From: CAYUVV01 sp964461325
GTDB lineage: Bacteria > Patescibacteriota > Minisyncoccia > Phycocordibacterales > JACOZG01
Length of the DNA stretch: 29,568 bases
Assembly: GCA_964461325.1 (NCBI GenBank)
Contig: CAYWTW010000001.1
Coordinates: 1 to 29,568, forward strand
Direction of reading: 5' to 3'
Positions 14,646 to 22,720 of this stretch are shown here, in pieces (position 1 is the first letter of the stretch; each line of letters begins with the position of its first letter). The position numbers were made by a program, and so were the translations under genes. The notes beneath the pieces are model-generated. The model made no database searches, was not told the origin of the DNA, and saw only the letters and a program-made list of their open reading frames with translations.

Positions 14646-14686
14646 TTAATTTAGATTTAGATAATGTCCGGCTTCTGACTGTTGAT

Positions 14687-14917
14687 CTACAAAAACAAAG
14701 ATACGGCGGCGCTTAGAAAGAAAATGATCCCGAGGATGATCGTTGTTACAAAGAGAGTTTTTTCTAGGCCACGGCGTTGATAAGTAACACCTCCCGATCC
14801 AGACCCGCCGAAAGCGCGCCCCAAAGAGGCGTCGCTTTGCTGGATCAGAATCGCCGCTACCAAAACTATCGACACCACGATTTGCACCCAAGGTAGGACG
14901 GAAGTCAAAATCGACAT
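14687..14917 (-). CDS. secG: Preprotein translocase subunit SecG
   Basis: SecG is the small Sec subunit that eases SecA cycling on SecYEG. The 76-residue product has two membrane helices (about residues 8-26 and 53-74) joined by a loop with IQQSDASLGRAFGGSGSGG. This corresponds to the family pattern LQQ-gdglg-aFGGg. The frame is open upstream to a GTG at 14950, but I choose ATG 14917, because a good extended -10 sits just before it and the added residues (VKSILLQSTQ) look like translated promoter. It heads a four-gene minus-strand unit. Confidence 0.92.
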   Translation of the reverse strand: MSILTSVLPWVQIVVSIVLVAAILIQQSDASLGRAFGGSGSGGVTYQRRGLEKTLFVTTIILGIIFFLSAAVSLFL

Positions 14918-14925
14918 TTGAGTTG

Positions 14926-14954
14926 ATTGTAACAAAATTGACTTAACCACGCAA
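14926..14954 (-). promoter_or_regulatory. Predicted secG promoter
   Basis: On the minus strand, TTGCGT (14954-14949) is followed by a 17-nt spacer and TACAAT (14931-14926), with TG one base before the -10, giving an extended -10. Eight bases separate the -10 from ATG 14917, so the transcript would start at or within about two bases of the start codon. Confidence 0.55.
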
Positions 14955-15014
14955 GCGCAAACTCTCTCGCGCTCTTTTTGCCCTTATCCACAAGAGCGAA
15001 ATCGTATTTGCGGG

Positions 15015-15020
15015 TATAAT
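15015..15020 (+). promoter_or_regulatory. Predicted -10 box of the giant surface-protein gene
   Basis: A perfect TATAAT ends 9 nt before the ATG at 15030, so the leader would be at most about 3 nt. No convincing -35 is seen. The 79-nt space between this gene and the divergent secG thus holds both promoters and little else. Confidence 0.5.
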
Positions 15021-15029
15021 TGAAAGTAA

Positions 15030-18000
15030 ATGGAAACAAAATCTGGTGCCCTTTCCGTGGCCGGGGCGTTTTTAGCCGTAATTTTATTCGTCGTGGCGAT
15101 TTGGGCGGGGACCTTCATTCCCTTGGAGGATCTAGTCAGTTTGCAAACCGGTCGTCAGTTGGCTCAGGTCGGCAATCAAGATCAAACAGTGGTTTTAACG
15201 CCCGAAGCAGACGCGGCCGTACGGAGCGGTAGTCATCAGTCCGCCAATTTTGGCACGGGAGCCGAATTGGGGATTATCCAGAGTGGCGGCGATTGGAACA
15301 TCCAGCCATATTTGCGTTTTAATCTTTCTGGTATCAGCGGCAACCTTGTTTCGGCCCGTCTCCGTTTTTATGTTTCCGATGGCGACGACGATGCTTCGCC
15401 AAAACCAGTTAGTTTGTCAGTCGTTAACGACGACAGCTGGGGGGAAACGACGCTCACTTGGCAGAATAAACCGGCGACGGGTAACACTATTGCGTCCATT
15501 ACTTTCGACGCGGCGGATGACGTTTACACCTCGTGGTTCGACGTCACGAGTTATCTTCAAAGCGAGCTTGCCGACGGTCGCGCGTCTTTTAGTCTTACTC
15601 ACAGCAATGGGGGCAATTACGTTGGTTTGGCCTCGCGCGATGCCGGCCATCCGGCCGAATTGGAGGTTGTTTACAACTCCGGCACCCAGACTCCGGCAAC
15701 CTATGTTTTGAATACTTCCGCTTCGCCTTCGTCTGGCGGTACCGTCAGCTTGAGTCCCAACCAATCGAATTATCAAGATGGAACCACCGTCGCTCTTACC
15801 GCCGTTCCCTCTACAGGTTACCAATTCGACAATTGGTCGGGCGATCTTTCCGGCGTCACCAATCCGGCCACCCTGACCATGAGCGCCAACCGCTCGGTAA
15901 TAGCCAACTTCAGCCAGATTCCCGGTCAAACCGGCGGCGGGACCCTTGGTAGTAATAGCGGTTACGATCTGGCTTGGTCTACTTATTTGGGCGGCTCCAG
16001 CGAAGAAACCGCGCGGGATGTGGTGACCGATGCCGCCGGCAATGTTTATATTACCGGCGGGACCGGGTCAGCTAATTTTTCACCACTGCTGAACGCGGCG
16101 CAGACGACTTTTGGTGGCAACCACGATGTTTTTGTAGCCAAATTTAATGCCAGTGGCTTGCCGCAGTGGTCGACCTATTTGGGTGGTCCAAATTATGACC
16201 GAGCTTACGCGATCGAGCTGGATGGAGCCGGCAACGTTTACGTGGCTGGCCGAGCGGGGCGCAATTTTCCGGTGACAGTCGGCGCTCTTCAGGGCAATTT
16301 TGCTGGCGATTCTAATCCCAACAGTAATTATGGCGATCAAGATGGTTTTGTCGCCAAGTTTAATAATGCCGGACAGCGTGTGTGGGTTACTTACTTAGGT
16401 GGACCGGATCGTAGTTTTATCCGCGACATCGACGTTGATTCTTCCGGGAATGTTTACGCGGTGTTGACTGATGTTTCGCAGGCTAATCCCTACGCCGCGT
16501 CAGGCGCTTATCAATCAAATGTTTCGGGTGGAGCCAATGGTTTTGTCGCCAAATTAAACTCAAGCGGCAATCAAGTATTGTGGGGGACTTACGTCGGCGG
16601 CGCGTCCAGCGGAGTTGGTTTTGGCACGCCGTCCATCAGAGTAACCGGTTCGGGCGAGGTGGTGGCGATGGGGACCAGTAATTACGCCGGAGACCCGGTT
16701 AGTCCGGGCTTGCGGGCTCACGCTGGCGGTTTGGATATGTATGTCATCAAACTAAGCGCCGACGGACGAACGCGGCGCTGGTCGACCTATCTTGGCGGCA
16801 ACGGAGATGAGTTTTCCGAGACGCACGCTTTGGCGCTTGATAACGCCGACAATGTTTACGCCGCTTTTACCACGCGGTCGAGCAATATGCCGGTGACGGG
16901 TGGCGTTTTTCAACCAGCTTTGGGCGGTATTGCCAGCACTGGTAATTACAATGGCGATGGTTTCGTGGCTAAGTTGAACGGCTCGAGCGGCGCGTTGGCG
17001 CAAGCGACTTATCTCGGGGGTTCGAGTGGTGAAGGTTTGGAGGGGGTGGGGGTTGATAGTTCCGGCGAGGTCTACGTGAGCGGCGGGACTTTCTCTGCCA
17101 ATTTTCCGGTGACCAACGACGCTTATCAGAGTAGCCGTCGCGGTGAGTCTGATTGGTTCGTTGGCAAATTATCTAGTGATTTTTCAACTTTACTTTATTC
17201 CACCTATCTTGGGGGCACGTCTAATTGTGCTGGTAGCGGCAAGGTAGTCTGTGATTACGCTCGCGGTTCTTACGTAACCAATAGCGGCGATTTTTATGTC
17301 GTCGGTCATACCAATTCGAGCAACTTTCCCACGGTCGGTGCTTATCTGGCCGCCAACCCAAGCGGCAGTAACGTTAACACGGCCGCGGTGCTTAAGGTGT
17401 CTACCGGCGGTGTGGTTACTCCGCCGACCAGTTATACGATTAACGCTTCGGTCTCCGGCGGGAACGGTTCGATTAGCCCGAGCGGATCGGTTAATGTGTC
17501 GGCGGGAGGCTCGCGGACGTTTACTTTTTCTCCCGCTGGTGGTTACGTAGTCACTTCGGTTTTAATTGATGGGGCCGCCGTCAATCCAACCCCGTCTGCC
17601 AGTTACACTTTCTCTAACGTAACCAGCAATCGATCGATTGTGGTAACCTTCGCCTCGGCTTCTCCTCAGACCGTTTCTCTTACTGCCTCTGCTTCGCCCG
17701 CCAACGGCGGGGTCGTCAGTCGTAGTCCTAATCTGGCGAGCTACTCGCTCGGCACGGTGGTGACTCTGACCGCTACTCCCGCCGCCGGTTACCAATTTGC
17801 CGGTTGGTCTGGCGCCCTATCCGGTTCGATTAATCCGGCGACCGTTCTTCTGGATCAAGATCGGAGCGTGACGGCCAATTTTAGTTTAGTGACGACGGGC
17901 GACCCCCTGGTTCTACGTTTGGAATATAACGATGTTTCGAGCGACGGCCAAACAACCGATGCTTCGGTTTACGGTAATCATGGAGTTTGTGCTGGCGCCG

Positions 18001-21000
18001 CTTGCCCCAACTATTTGGCGTCTGGTAGCGAAGATAATTCTGGCACTTATCAATTCGATGGCACAAGCGATGTTATATCTTTACCGGATAGCGTTAGCTT
18101 GCGACCAACTCGTGATTTGACGATCGCGACTTGGATTAATTTTGATTCTGTGAGCGGCCAACAGGCGATTATCAGTCGTTTGACGAGTAACGGTTTTGCC
18201 TGGAGTTTGGCCACGCACTGGCAAAATCCACGCGAATTTTATCTCGCCCTAGATAATGATGGCGCGTCTCCCGGTTATTTCGCGACCTCGGTGGGCGCCA
18301 ATTTGCAGGCGAACACCTGGTATCACCTGGCCGCGGTTTTTGATGGCAATTCAGTGGTGCTCTATAAGAACGGTCAACCTCTTTCCACGGCGACGACGGG
18401 AACCAGACCGGCGAGTTTGTATACCGGCACGGCGATTCCGCGAGTTGGGGCCTTTGCTTCATCTGGCTATTTGGCCGGCCGTTTGGACCGGACCAGGGTT
18501 TTTGCTTCCGCTTTAAACTCGTCTGAAGTTGGGGTTTTGGCGCAAACGTCCACGGGCTCGCTCGACGTAACGCCGCCGACCGTGTTGATTGTCAGTCCGG
18601 CCCCTAACGCTAGTCTATCTGGCGCGGTTAGCCTGTCGGCCGCGGCGGCTGATACGGGTTCGGGGATTGCCTCCGTTCGTTTCTTGGTTGATGGCGCAGT
18701 TATTGGTCAGGATTTGGTTACTTCGCCCTATGTGACGGTTTGGAATACGGCGACGGTGAATAACGGCGGGCATCAACTAACCGTCGAAGCTCGCGATGTG
18801 GCTGGCAATTTGGCGACGAGCGCGCCGGTCAACGTGATCGTTAATAATCTCCAAACCGTCGGCGCGATTACGCCGAGCTTGGTGGCCTCGAGGATTTCCG
18901 GCGCGGCTCCGCTGTCGGTGTTTTTCGACGCCACGGGAACGACGCATAGCAATCCAGTCATCCGGCCTTTCCACGACCTTGAATATCGTTGGAGTTTCGG
19001 TGATTCTACCAGCGGCGTCTGGAGCACCACTGGTCAAAGTCGCAACGAAGCAATTGGCGCTCTGGCCGCTCACGTGTTCGAAAAACCGGGGAATTACAGC
19101 GTGGTTTTAACGGTGACCGACAATCAGGGCGATACCAAAACTCGTTCCACGACGGTGAGCGTGAGTGCGCCAACGAGCGGCGCCTGCTATTCGACCAGTG
19201 GTAACTTTAGCGGCTGCCCGACCGGCTTACAGCAAGTTACGACCTCGCAGATCAGCGGCAATGGATTTTATCGCCGCGGCGAGACCTTTACCCGCACCGG
19301 TAATTTGAGCAATGTTACTTTCCTCGGAGCTTTTGGTACCGGTCCTCGGCCGCGCCTCGTCTTCAGCGGCGCGCCGCAGGCGATTGGGACCAAGGATAAG
19401 ACTCTGGTCATGGGGTTGGAAATTGTTGGCGGTGGCTACGTCATTAGCGGCGGCGGCCTCAATGCCGAGCATCTGTTCGTGGTGGATAATGTGTTCCGCG
19501 ACTTTACGACTTATGCCATTTACAAGGCGCCGTTTAGCCGTTCGCCGGAACGGGCGGCCGAGTATAACGCTTTCGTCGGCAATAGTTTTGATACTGCCTC
19601 GGCTAGTGAGCACGGCATTCGAACTTATATTGCCAAGTCTTACATTGGTCACAACCGGATTGAGGGCAACTATTATCGCGGCACGAACATTAAATTCGTT
19701 GGCCTTGGTTGTGTTGACGGCTCAAATGATTACAACATCATTGCCGATAATTATTTCAGTCATCGCGCGGCCCAAGGCGCCATGTTGTCGATTGGTTCGG
19801 GCGATGCCGGGCACGTCAACTGTTCTAAAGATTTGATTGTCGAACGAAATATTTTCGATAATCCGGTGGCCGGTTGGCCCAAGGCGGCGATGGGCGCGGG
19901 TACGACGTTCGAACGAGTCACCATCCGCAACAATGTCGGCCGCGAGATGTCTCACTTTATCAGCAATACGGGAGAAGCGGGCGGGACTTATCCGGATTGG
20001 AAGATTTATAACAATTTGTTTTACAACTCGAATCTTTTCCCGGAGGGATATTACTTCCTGCTCTCGAAGGGAGCGATGCCAAATCTCGAATTGCGCAACA
20101 ACATCGTCCACGCTTTCGGCGGTAGCACGCGCATCGGTGTTGAATTGCAAAAAGATACGCTCGCGAATATTACCGAAACTAATAACCTTTGGTACGGCGA
20201 TTTCCAAACCCTCTTTAATTTAAGCGGAACTAAATACTCTTTCGCTCAATGGCAGGCGGCGGGCCAGGGAGCGGGAAGTTCAGTCGCTAATCCTCAATTG
20301 GTTCAACCGGGATCCGGTAACTTTACTTTAAATTCCAACAGCCCCGCGATTGATCAAGGTTTTGCTGTTCACTCGGTCGTCGACGATCTTGACGGCAATT
20401 ATCGTCCCCATGACGGTAATAATTCCGGCACCAGCGAGTGGGATATCGGCCCTCACGAGTTTGGCTCGACAGGCGGCGGTAATCCCGATCCTGGCGTGAC
20501 GACTTATACCATCACTATCAATTCGGGGGTTAACGGCACAGTCACTCCCGGGACGGTTACTCTAAACGCTGGCAGTAATCAAACCTTCACGATTGTTCCC
20601 AACAGCGGTTATCAGATTACTAACGTAATTATTGATGGCGCGCCGGTTGGACCCGTAACCCAATATCAGTTTTCCAACCTGCAGTCCAATCACCAACTTG
20701 ATGTTATCTGGAGTTCGATTGTGCCGATTGATAACGTTCCTCCCGTTATTTCCGGCGTCGGCGCGTCGGGAATCAGTCAAACTGGCGCGACAATCAGTTG
20801 GCAAACCGATGAACCGGCGACGAGACAGGTGGAATACGGTTTTACCACCGCTTATGGCCAGCAGACGGTTTTCGATAGCAGTCTTCGGACTAGCCACAGT
20901 GTTGTGTTGAGCGGATTAACGCCGGGCGTGACTTACCACTTTCGAGTTAGTTCTCGTGACGCGATTGGCAATTCGGCGCGGTCGATTAACTTTACTTTCA

Positions 21001-22292
21001 GCACCCAACCGAGCCCGGTACCCGATCAAACCTCTCCCGGCGCTGTCCAGAACCTAACTGCTGTTTTAGGCGGCGCGGGGATTACTTCGACCCTGCTTAG
21101 TTGGAATGCTCCGGCTCAAAATGGCGCCGATCAAAATTCCGGTCCCACGTCTGGTTATGATCTCCGGTATTCTCTAGCGCCACTTAGCGAGGCCAACTGG
21201 CCGAGCGCGCTGGCGGCGACCGGCGAGCCGCCGCCGAGCGCCCCCGGCTTATCCGATCGCTACACTCTGGTTGGTCTAACTCCCGACACGGTTTATTATG
21301 CGGCGCTTAAGTCGGTTGATGCCGCGGGCAATGTTTCGCCTCTGTCTAACGTGGTGTCTTTCAAAACTTTGCCGCTCGATCCGATTCCACCCAATCTCCC
21401 CGGCGGTGGAGGCAGCGGCTCGTCGGATTCTAATCCGTCGAACTTCGCTCTCGGTGCCCGAGCTTTGCCCGGTCCCAGCCAGGCGATTATCAGTTGGACT
21501 AAACCAACGGATTCTAACTACGTCCGTACGTTGATTGTGCGAAGCGACAAAGCCTTGACGACGAGCCAGCTTAGCACTCAAGTTCCCGAACAGATTTCCG
21601 GCGCGCGAGTGGTTTACGAGGGCGACGGCCAATCCTTTACGGACACCGGTTTAACGGCCGGTCGAACTTACTATTATGGCGTTTTCGCCTATAACAAGGC
21701 GCGCCGGATGAACGCCGGCCAAGGGTTGTCGGTCAAACCGCTAAAAGCGGGTGATGGCCAACACAATGACCTAACACCGATTGATAGTGCTGAAAATAAT
21801 TTGATAGCTGGTGCGGTCTCTTCTGTAAACAACTGCGTCACCACGCCAGTAAACATTGCCGCGCGCGCGGTGGTGGGGCCATTTGGGGTTGGTCTTACTT
21901 CGCCGCAAGTGAGGATTCTGCAGGAGATGCTCGCCACGGACCCTACGCTCTACCCGGAAAAGGTGGTAGATGGATACTACGGCCAAGCTGTGATTCGGGC
22001 GGTACAGCGTTTCCAGGACCGGCAAGGTTTAGTCCGGAGCGGTAGCCCCGAAACGACGGGTTATGGTTTGGCTGGGCCACGGACGCGGCAAGAGCTCAAT
22101 CGCGTTTTGGGTGTGGCGCGCGTGGCAGAAACCGTTGTTTGTCCGTCCGCATCGGGAAGTATCGACTCGAGTTTGGGCGCTAATCCTCTTTCCGTTAGTC
22201 CTTTTGATTGGTCGGGAATAATCGAGCGCTTGCGCCAAGCCCTGCGTCTTTTCCTGTCTCGTCTGTCCGCGCTGATTCTCTGGTGGAGTTAA
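15030..22292 (+). CDS. Giant multidomain surface/secreted protein
   Basis: This 2420-residue protein begins with a hydrophobic export signal or anchor (about residues 8-30). Modules in order (approximate residues): a DNRLRE/CBM-like jelly roll 50-218; an InlB-type B-repeat 225-297; seven SBBP beta-propeller repeats 311-795, each opening near STYLGG and closing near GNVYxxG; two more GG-rich beta repeats 800-955; a LamG/concanavalin-like domain 958-1178; an Ig-like domain 1181-1274; a PKD domain 1278-1379 (YRWSFGD, FEKPGNYSVVLTVTD); a right-handed beta-helix-like region 1384-1814; another beta repeat 1821-1896; two Fn3 domains and an Fn3-like domain 1901-2240; a peptidoglycan-binding PGBD_1-like domain 2275-2364 (VDGYYGQAVIRAVQRFQ); and an amphipathic tail at 2389-2420. 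There is no sortase motif. It is likely an adhesin or glycan-binding surface protein; the beta-helix might be a glycan-active enzyme. Function is inferred. Confidence 0.88.
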   Translation: METKSGALSVAGAFLAVILFVVAIWAGTFIPLEDLVSLQTGRQLAQVGNQDQTVVLTPEADAAVRSGSHQSANFGTGAELGIIQSGGDWNIQPYLRFNLSGISGNLVSARLRFYVSDGDDDASPKPVSLSVVNDDSWGETTLTWQNKPATGNTIASITFDAADDVYTSWFDVTSYLQSELADGRASFSLTHSNGGNYVGLASRDAGHPAELEVVYNSGTQTPATYVLNTSASPSSGGTVSLSPNQSNYQDGTTVALTAVPSTGYQFDNWSGDLSGVTNPATLTMSANRSVIANFSQIPGQTGGGTLGSNSGYDLAWSTYLGGSSEETARDVVTDAAGNVYITGGTGSANFSPLLNAAQTTFGGNHDVFVAKFNASGLPQWSTYLGGPNYDRAYAIELDGAGNVYVAGRAGRNFPVTVGALQGNFAGDSNPNSNYGDQDGFVAKFNNAGQRVWVTYLGGPDRSFIRDIDVDSSGNVYAVLTDVSQANPYAASGAYQSNVSGGANGFVAKLNSSGNQVLWGTYVGGASSGVGFGTPSIRVTGSGEVVAMGTSNYAGDPVSPGLRAHAGGLDMYVIKLSADGRTRRWSTYLGGNGDEFSETHALALDNADNVYAAFTTRSSNMPVTGGVFQPALGGIASTGNYNGDGFVAKLNGSSGALAQATYLGGSSGEGLEGVGVDSSGEVYVSGGTFSANFPVTNDAYQSSRRGESDWFVGKLSSDFSTLLYSTYLGGTSNCAGSGKVVCDYARGSYVTNSGDFYVVGHTNSSNFPTVGAYLAANPSGSNVNTAAVLKVSTGGVVTPPTSYTINASVSGGNGSISPSGSVNVSAGGSRTFTFSPAGGYVVTSVLIDGAAVNPTPSASYTFSNVTSNRSIVVTFASASPQTVSLTASASPANGGVVSRSPNLASYSLGTVVTLTATPAAGYQFAGWSGALSGSINPATVLLDQDRSVTANFSLVTTGDPLVLRLEYNDVSSDGQTTDASVYGNHGVCAGAACPNYLASGSEDNSGTYQFDGTSDVISLPDSVSLRPTRDLTIATWINFDSVSGQQAIISRLTSNGFAWSLATHWQNPREFYLALDNDGASPGYFATSVGANLQANTWYHLAAVFDGNSVVLYKNGQPLSTATTGTRPASLYTGTAIPRVGAFASSGYLAGRLDRTRVFASALNSSEVGVLAQTSTGSLDVTPPTVLIVSPAPNASLSGAVSLSAAAADTGSGIASVRFLVDGAVIGQDLVTSPYVTVWNTATVNNGGHQLTVEARDVAGNLATSAPVNVIVNNLQTVGAITPSLVASRISGAAPLSVFFDATGTTHSNPVIRPFHDLEYRWSFGDSTSGVWSTTGQSRNEAIGALAAHVFEKPGNYSVVLTVTDNQGDTKTRSTTVSVSAPTSGACYSTSGNFSGCPTGLQQVTTSQISGNGFYRRGETFTRTGNLSNVTFLGAFGTGPRPRLVFSGAPQAIGTKDKTLVMGLEIVGGGYVISGGGLNAEHLFVVDNVFRDFTTYAIYKAPFSRSPERAAEYNAFVGNSFDTASASEHGIRTYIAKSYIGHNRIEGNYYRGTNIKFVGLGCVDGSNDYNIIADNYFSHRAAQGAMLSIGSGDAGHVNCSKDLIVERNIFDNPVAGWPKAAMGAGTTFERVTIRNNVGREMSHFISNTGEAGGTYPDWKIYNNLFYNSNLFPEGYYFLLSKGAMPNLELRNNIVHAFGGSTRIGVELQKDTLANITETNNLWYGDFQTLFNLSGTKYSFAQWQAAGQGAGSSVANPQLVQPGSGNFTLNSNSPAIDQGFAVHSVVDDLDGNYRPHDGNNSGTSEWDIGPHEFGSTGGGNPDPGVTTYTITINSGVNGTVTPGTVTLNAGSNQTFTIVPNSGYQITNVIIDGAPVGPVTQYQFSNLQSNHQLDVIWSSIVPIDNVPPVISGVGASGISQTGATISWQTDEPATRQVEYGFTTAYGQQTVFDSSLRTSHSVVLSGLTPGVTYHFRVSSRDAIGNSARSINFTFSTQPSPVPDQTSPGAVQNLTAVLGGAGITSTLLSWNAPAQNGADQNSGPTSGYDLRYSLAPLSEANWPSALAATGEPPPSAPGLSDRYTLVGLTPDTVYYAALKSVDAAGNVSPLSNVVSFKTLPLDPIPPNLPGGGGSGSSDSNPSNFALGARALPGPSQAIISWTKPTDSNYVRTLIVRSDKALTTSQLSTQVPEQISGARVVYEGDGQSFTDTGLTAGRTYYYGVFAYNKARRMNAGQGLSVKPLKAGDGQHNDLTPIDSAENNLIAGAVSSVNNCVTTPVNIAARAVVGPFGVGLTSPQVRILQEMLATDPTLYPEKVVDGYYGQAVIRAVQRFQDRQGLVRSGSPETTGYGLAGPRTRQELNRVLGVARVAETVVCPSASGSIDSSLGANPLSVSPFDWSGIIERLRQALRLFLSRLSALILWWS

Positions 22293-22308
22293 GATAATTA
22301 ACGCCTGA

Positions 22309-22336
22309 TTGACAGCCGGCCGGCCGACTGTATAAT
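22309..22336 (+). promoter_or_regulatory. Consensus sigma70-type promoter of groES-groEL
   Basis: TTGACA (22309-22314) and TATAAT (22331-22336) are both perfect, separated by 16 nt of a GC-rich spacer containing tandem GGCC words. The expected start near 22343 leaves a leader of about 31 nt before groES ATG 22374. No CIRCE inverted repeat is present, so HrcA control is not supported. Confidence 0.8.
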
Positions 22337-22373
22337 TGCTGGCACTTTAACCGGTAATTTTTATTATTTTTAT

Positions 22374-22703
22374 ATGAAAAAGAAAACCAAGACAGAAAAA
22401 GCTTTTAAGCTTCGTCCATTGGGCGACCGCGTAGTCGTGGCCCCCGTTTCCGAATATGAGCGGGAGGGCCAATCAGCGAGCGGTTTGATCATCCCAGATA
22501 CGGTCAATAAGGAGAAATCAGAAGAAGGCCGAGTGGTGGCCGTGGGTGACGGCCGTCTTGGCGATGATGGCCAACGGATCCCAATGTCGGTAAACGTGGG
22601 CGACCGCGTGCTTTTTGCCAAGTATGGGCCCGATGAGGTTAAGGTGGACGGGCAAGAGTATTACATTATGAGCGAATCGCACATTTTGGCGATCATTGAT
22701 TAA
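22374..22703 (+). CDS. groES: Co-chaperonin GroES
   Basis: It forms the heptameric lid of the GroEL folding chamber. The 109-residue product carries a lysine-rich N-terminal extension of about 11 residues (MKKKTKTEKAF) ahead of the core LRPLGDRVVVAPVSEYE. The mobile loop follows as QSASGLIIPDTVNKEKSEEG, then GRVVAVGDGR and the conserved VNVGDRVLFAKYGPDEVKVDG and end ILAIID. It is 17 nt upstream of groEL, with which it is certainly cotranscribed. Confidence 0.97.
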   Translation: MKKKTKTEKAFKLRPLGDRVVVAPVSEYEREGQSASGLIIPDTVNKEKSEEGRVVAVGDGRLGDDGQRIPMSVNVGDRVLFAKYGPDEVKVDGQEYYIMSESHILAIID

Positions 22704-22720
22704 TTAAAAAACACGAGCTT

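Noticed and set aside
15417..22238. Numerous open frames on the minus strand and in other frames within the giant gene
   Set aside because: They are shadows of a high-GC repetitive coding sequence; none shows a family motif.
22337..22373. CIRCE operator upstream of groES
   Set aside because: No TTAGCACTC-N9-GAGTGCTAA inverted repeat; only a chance GCAC near 22340.
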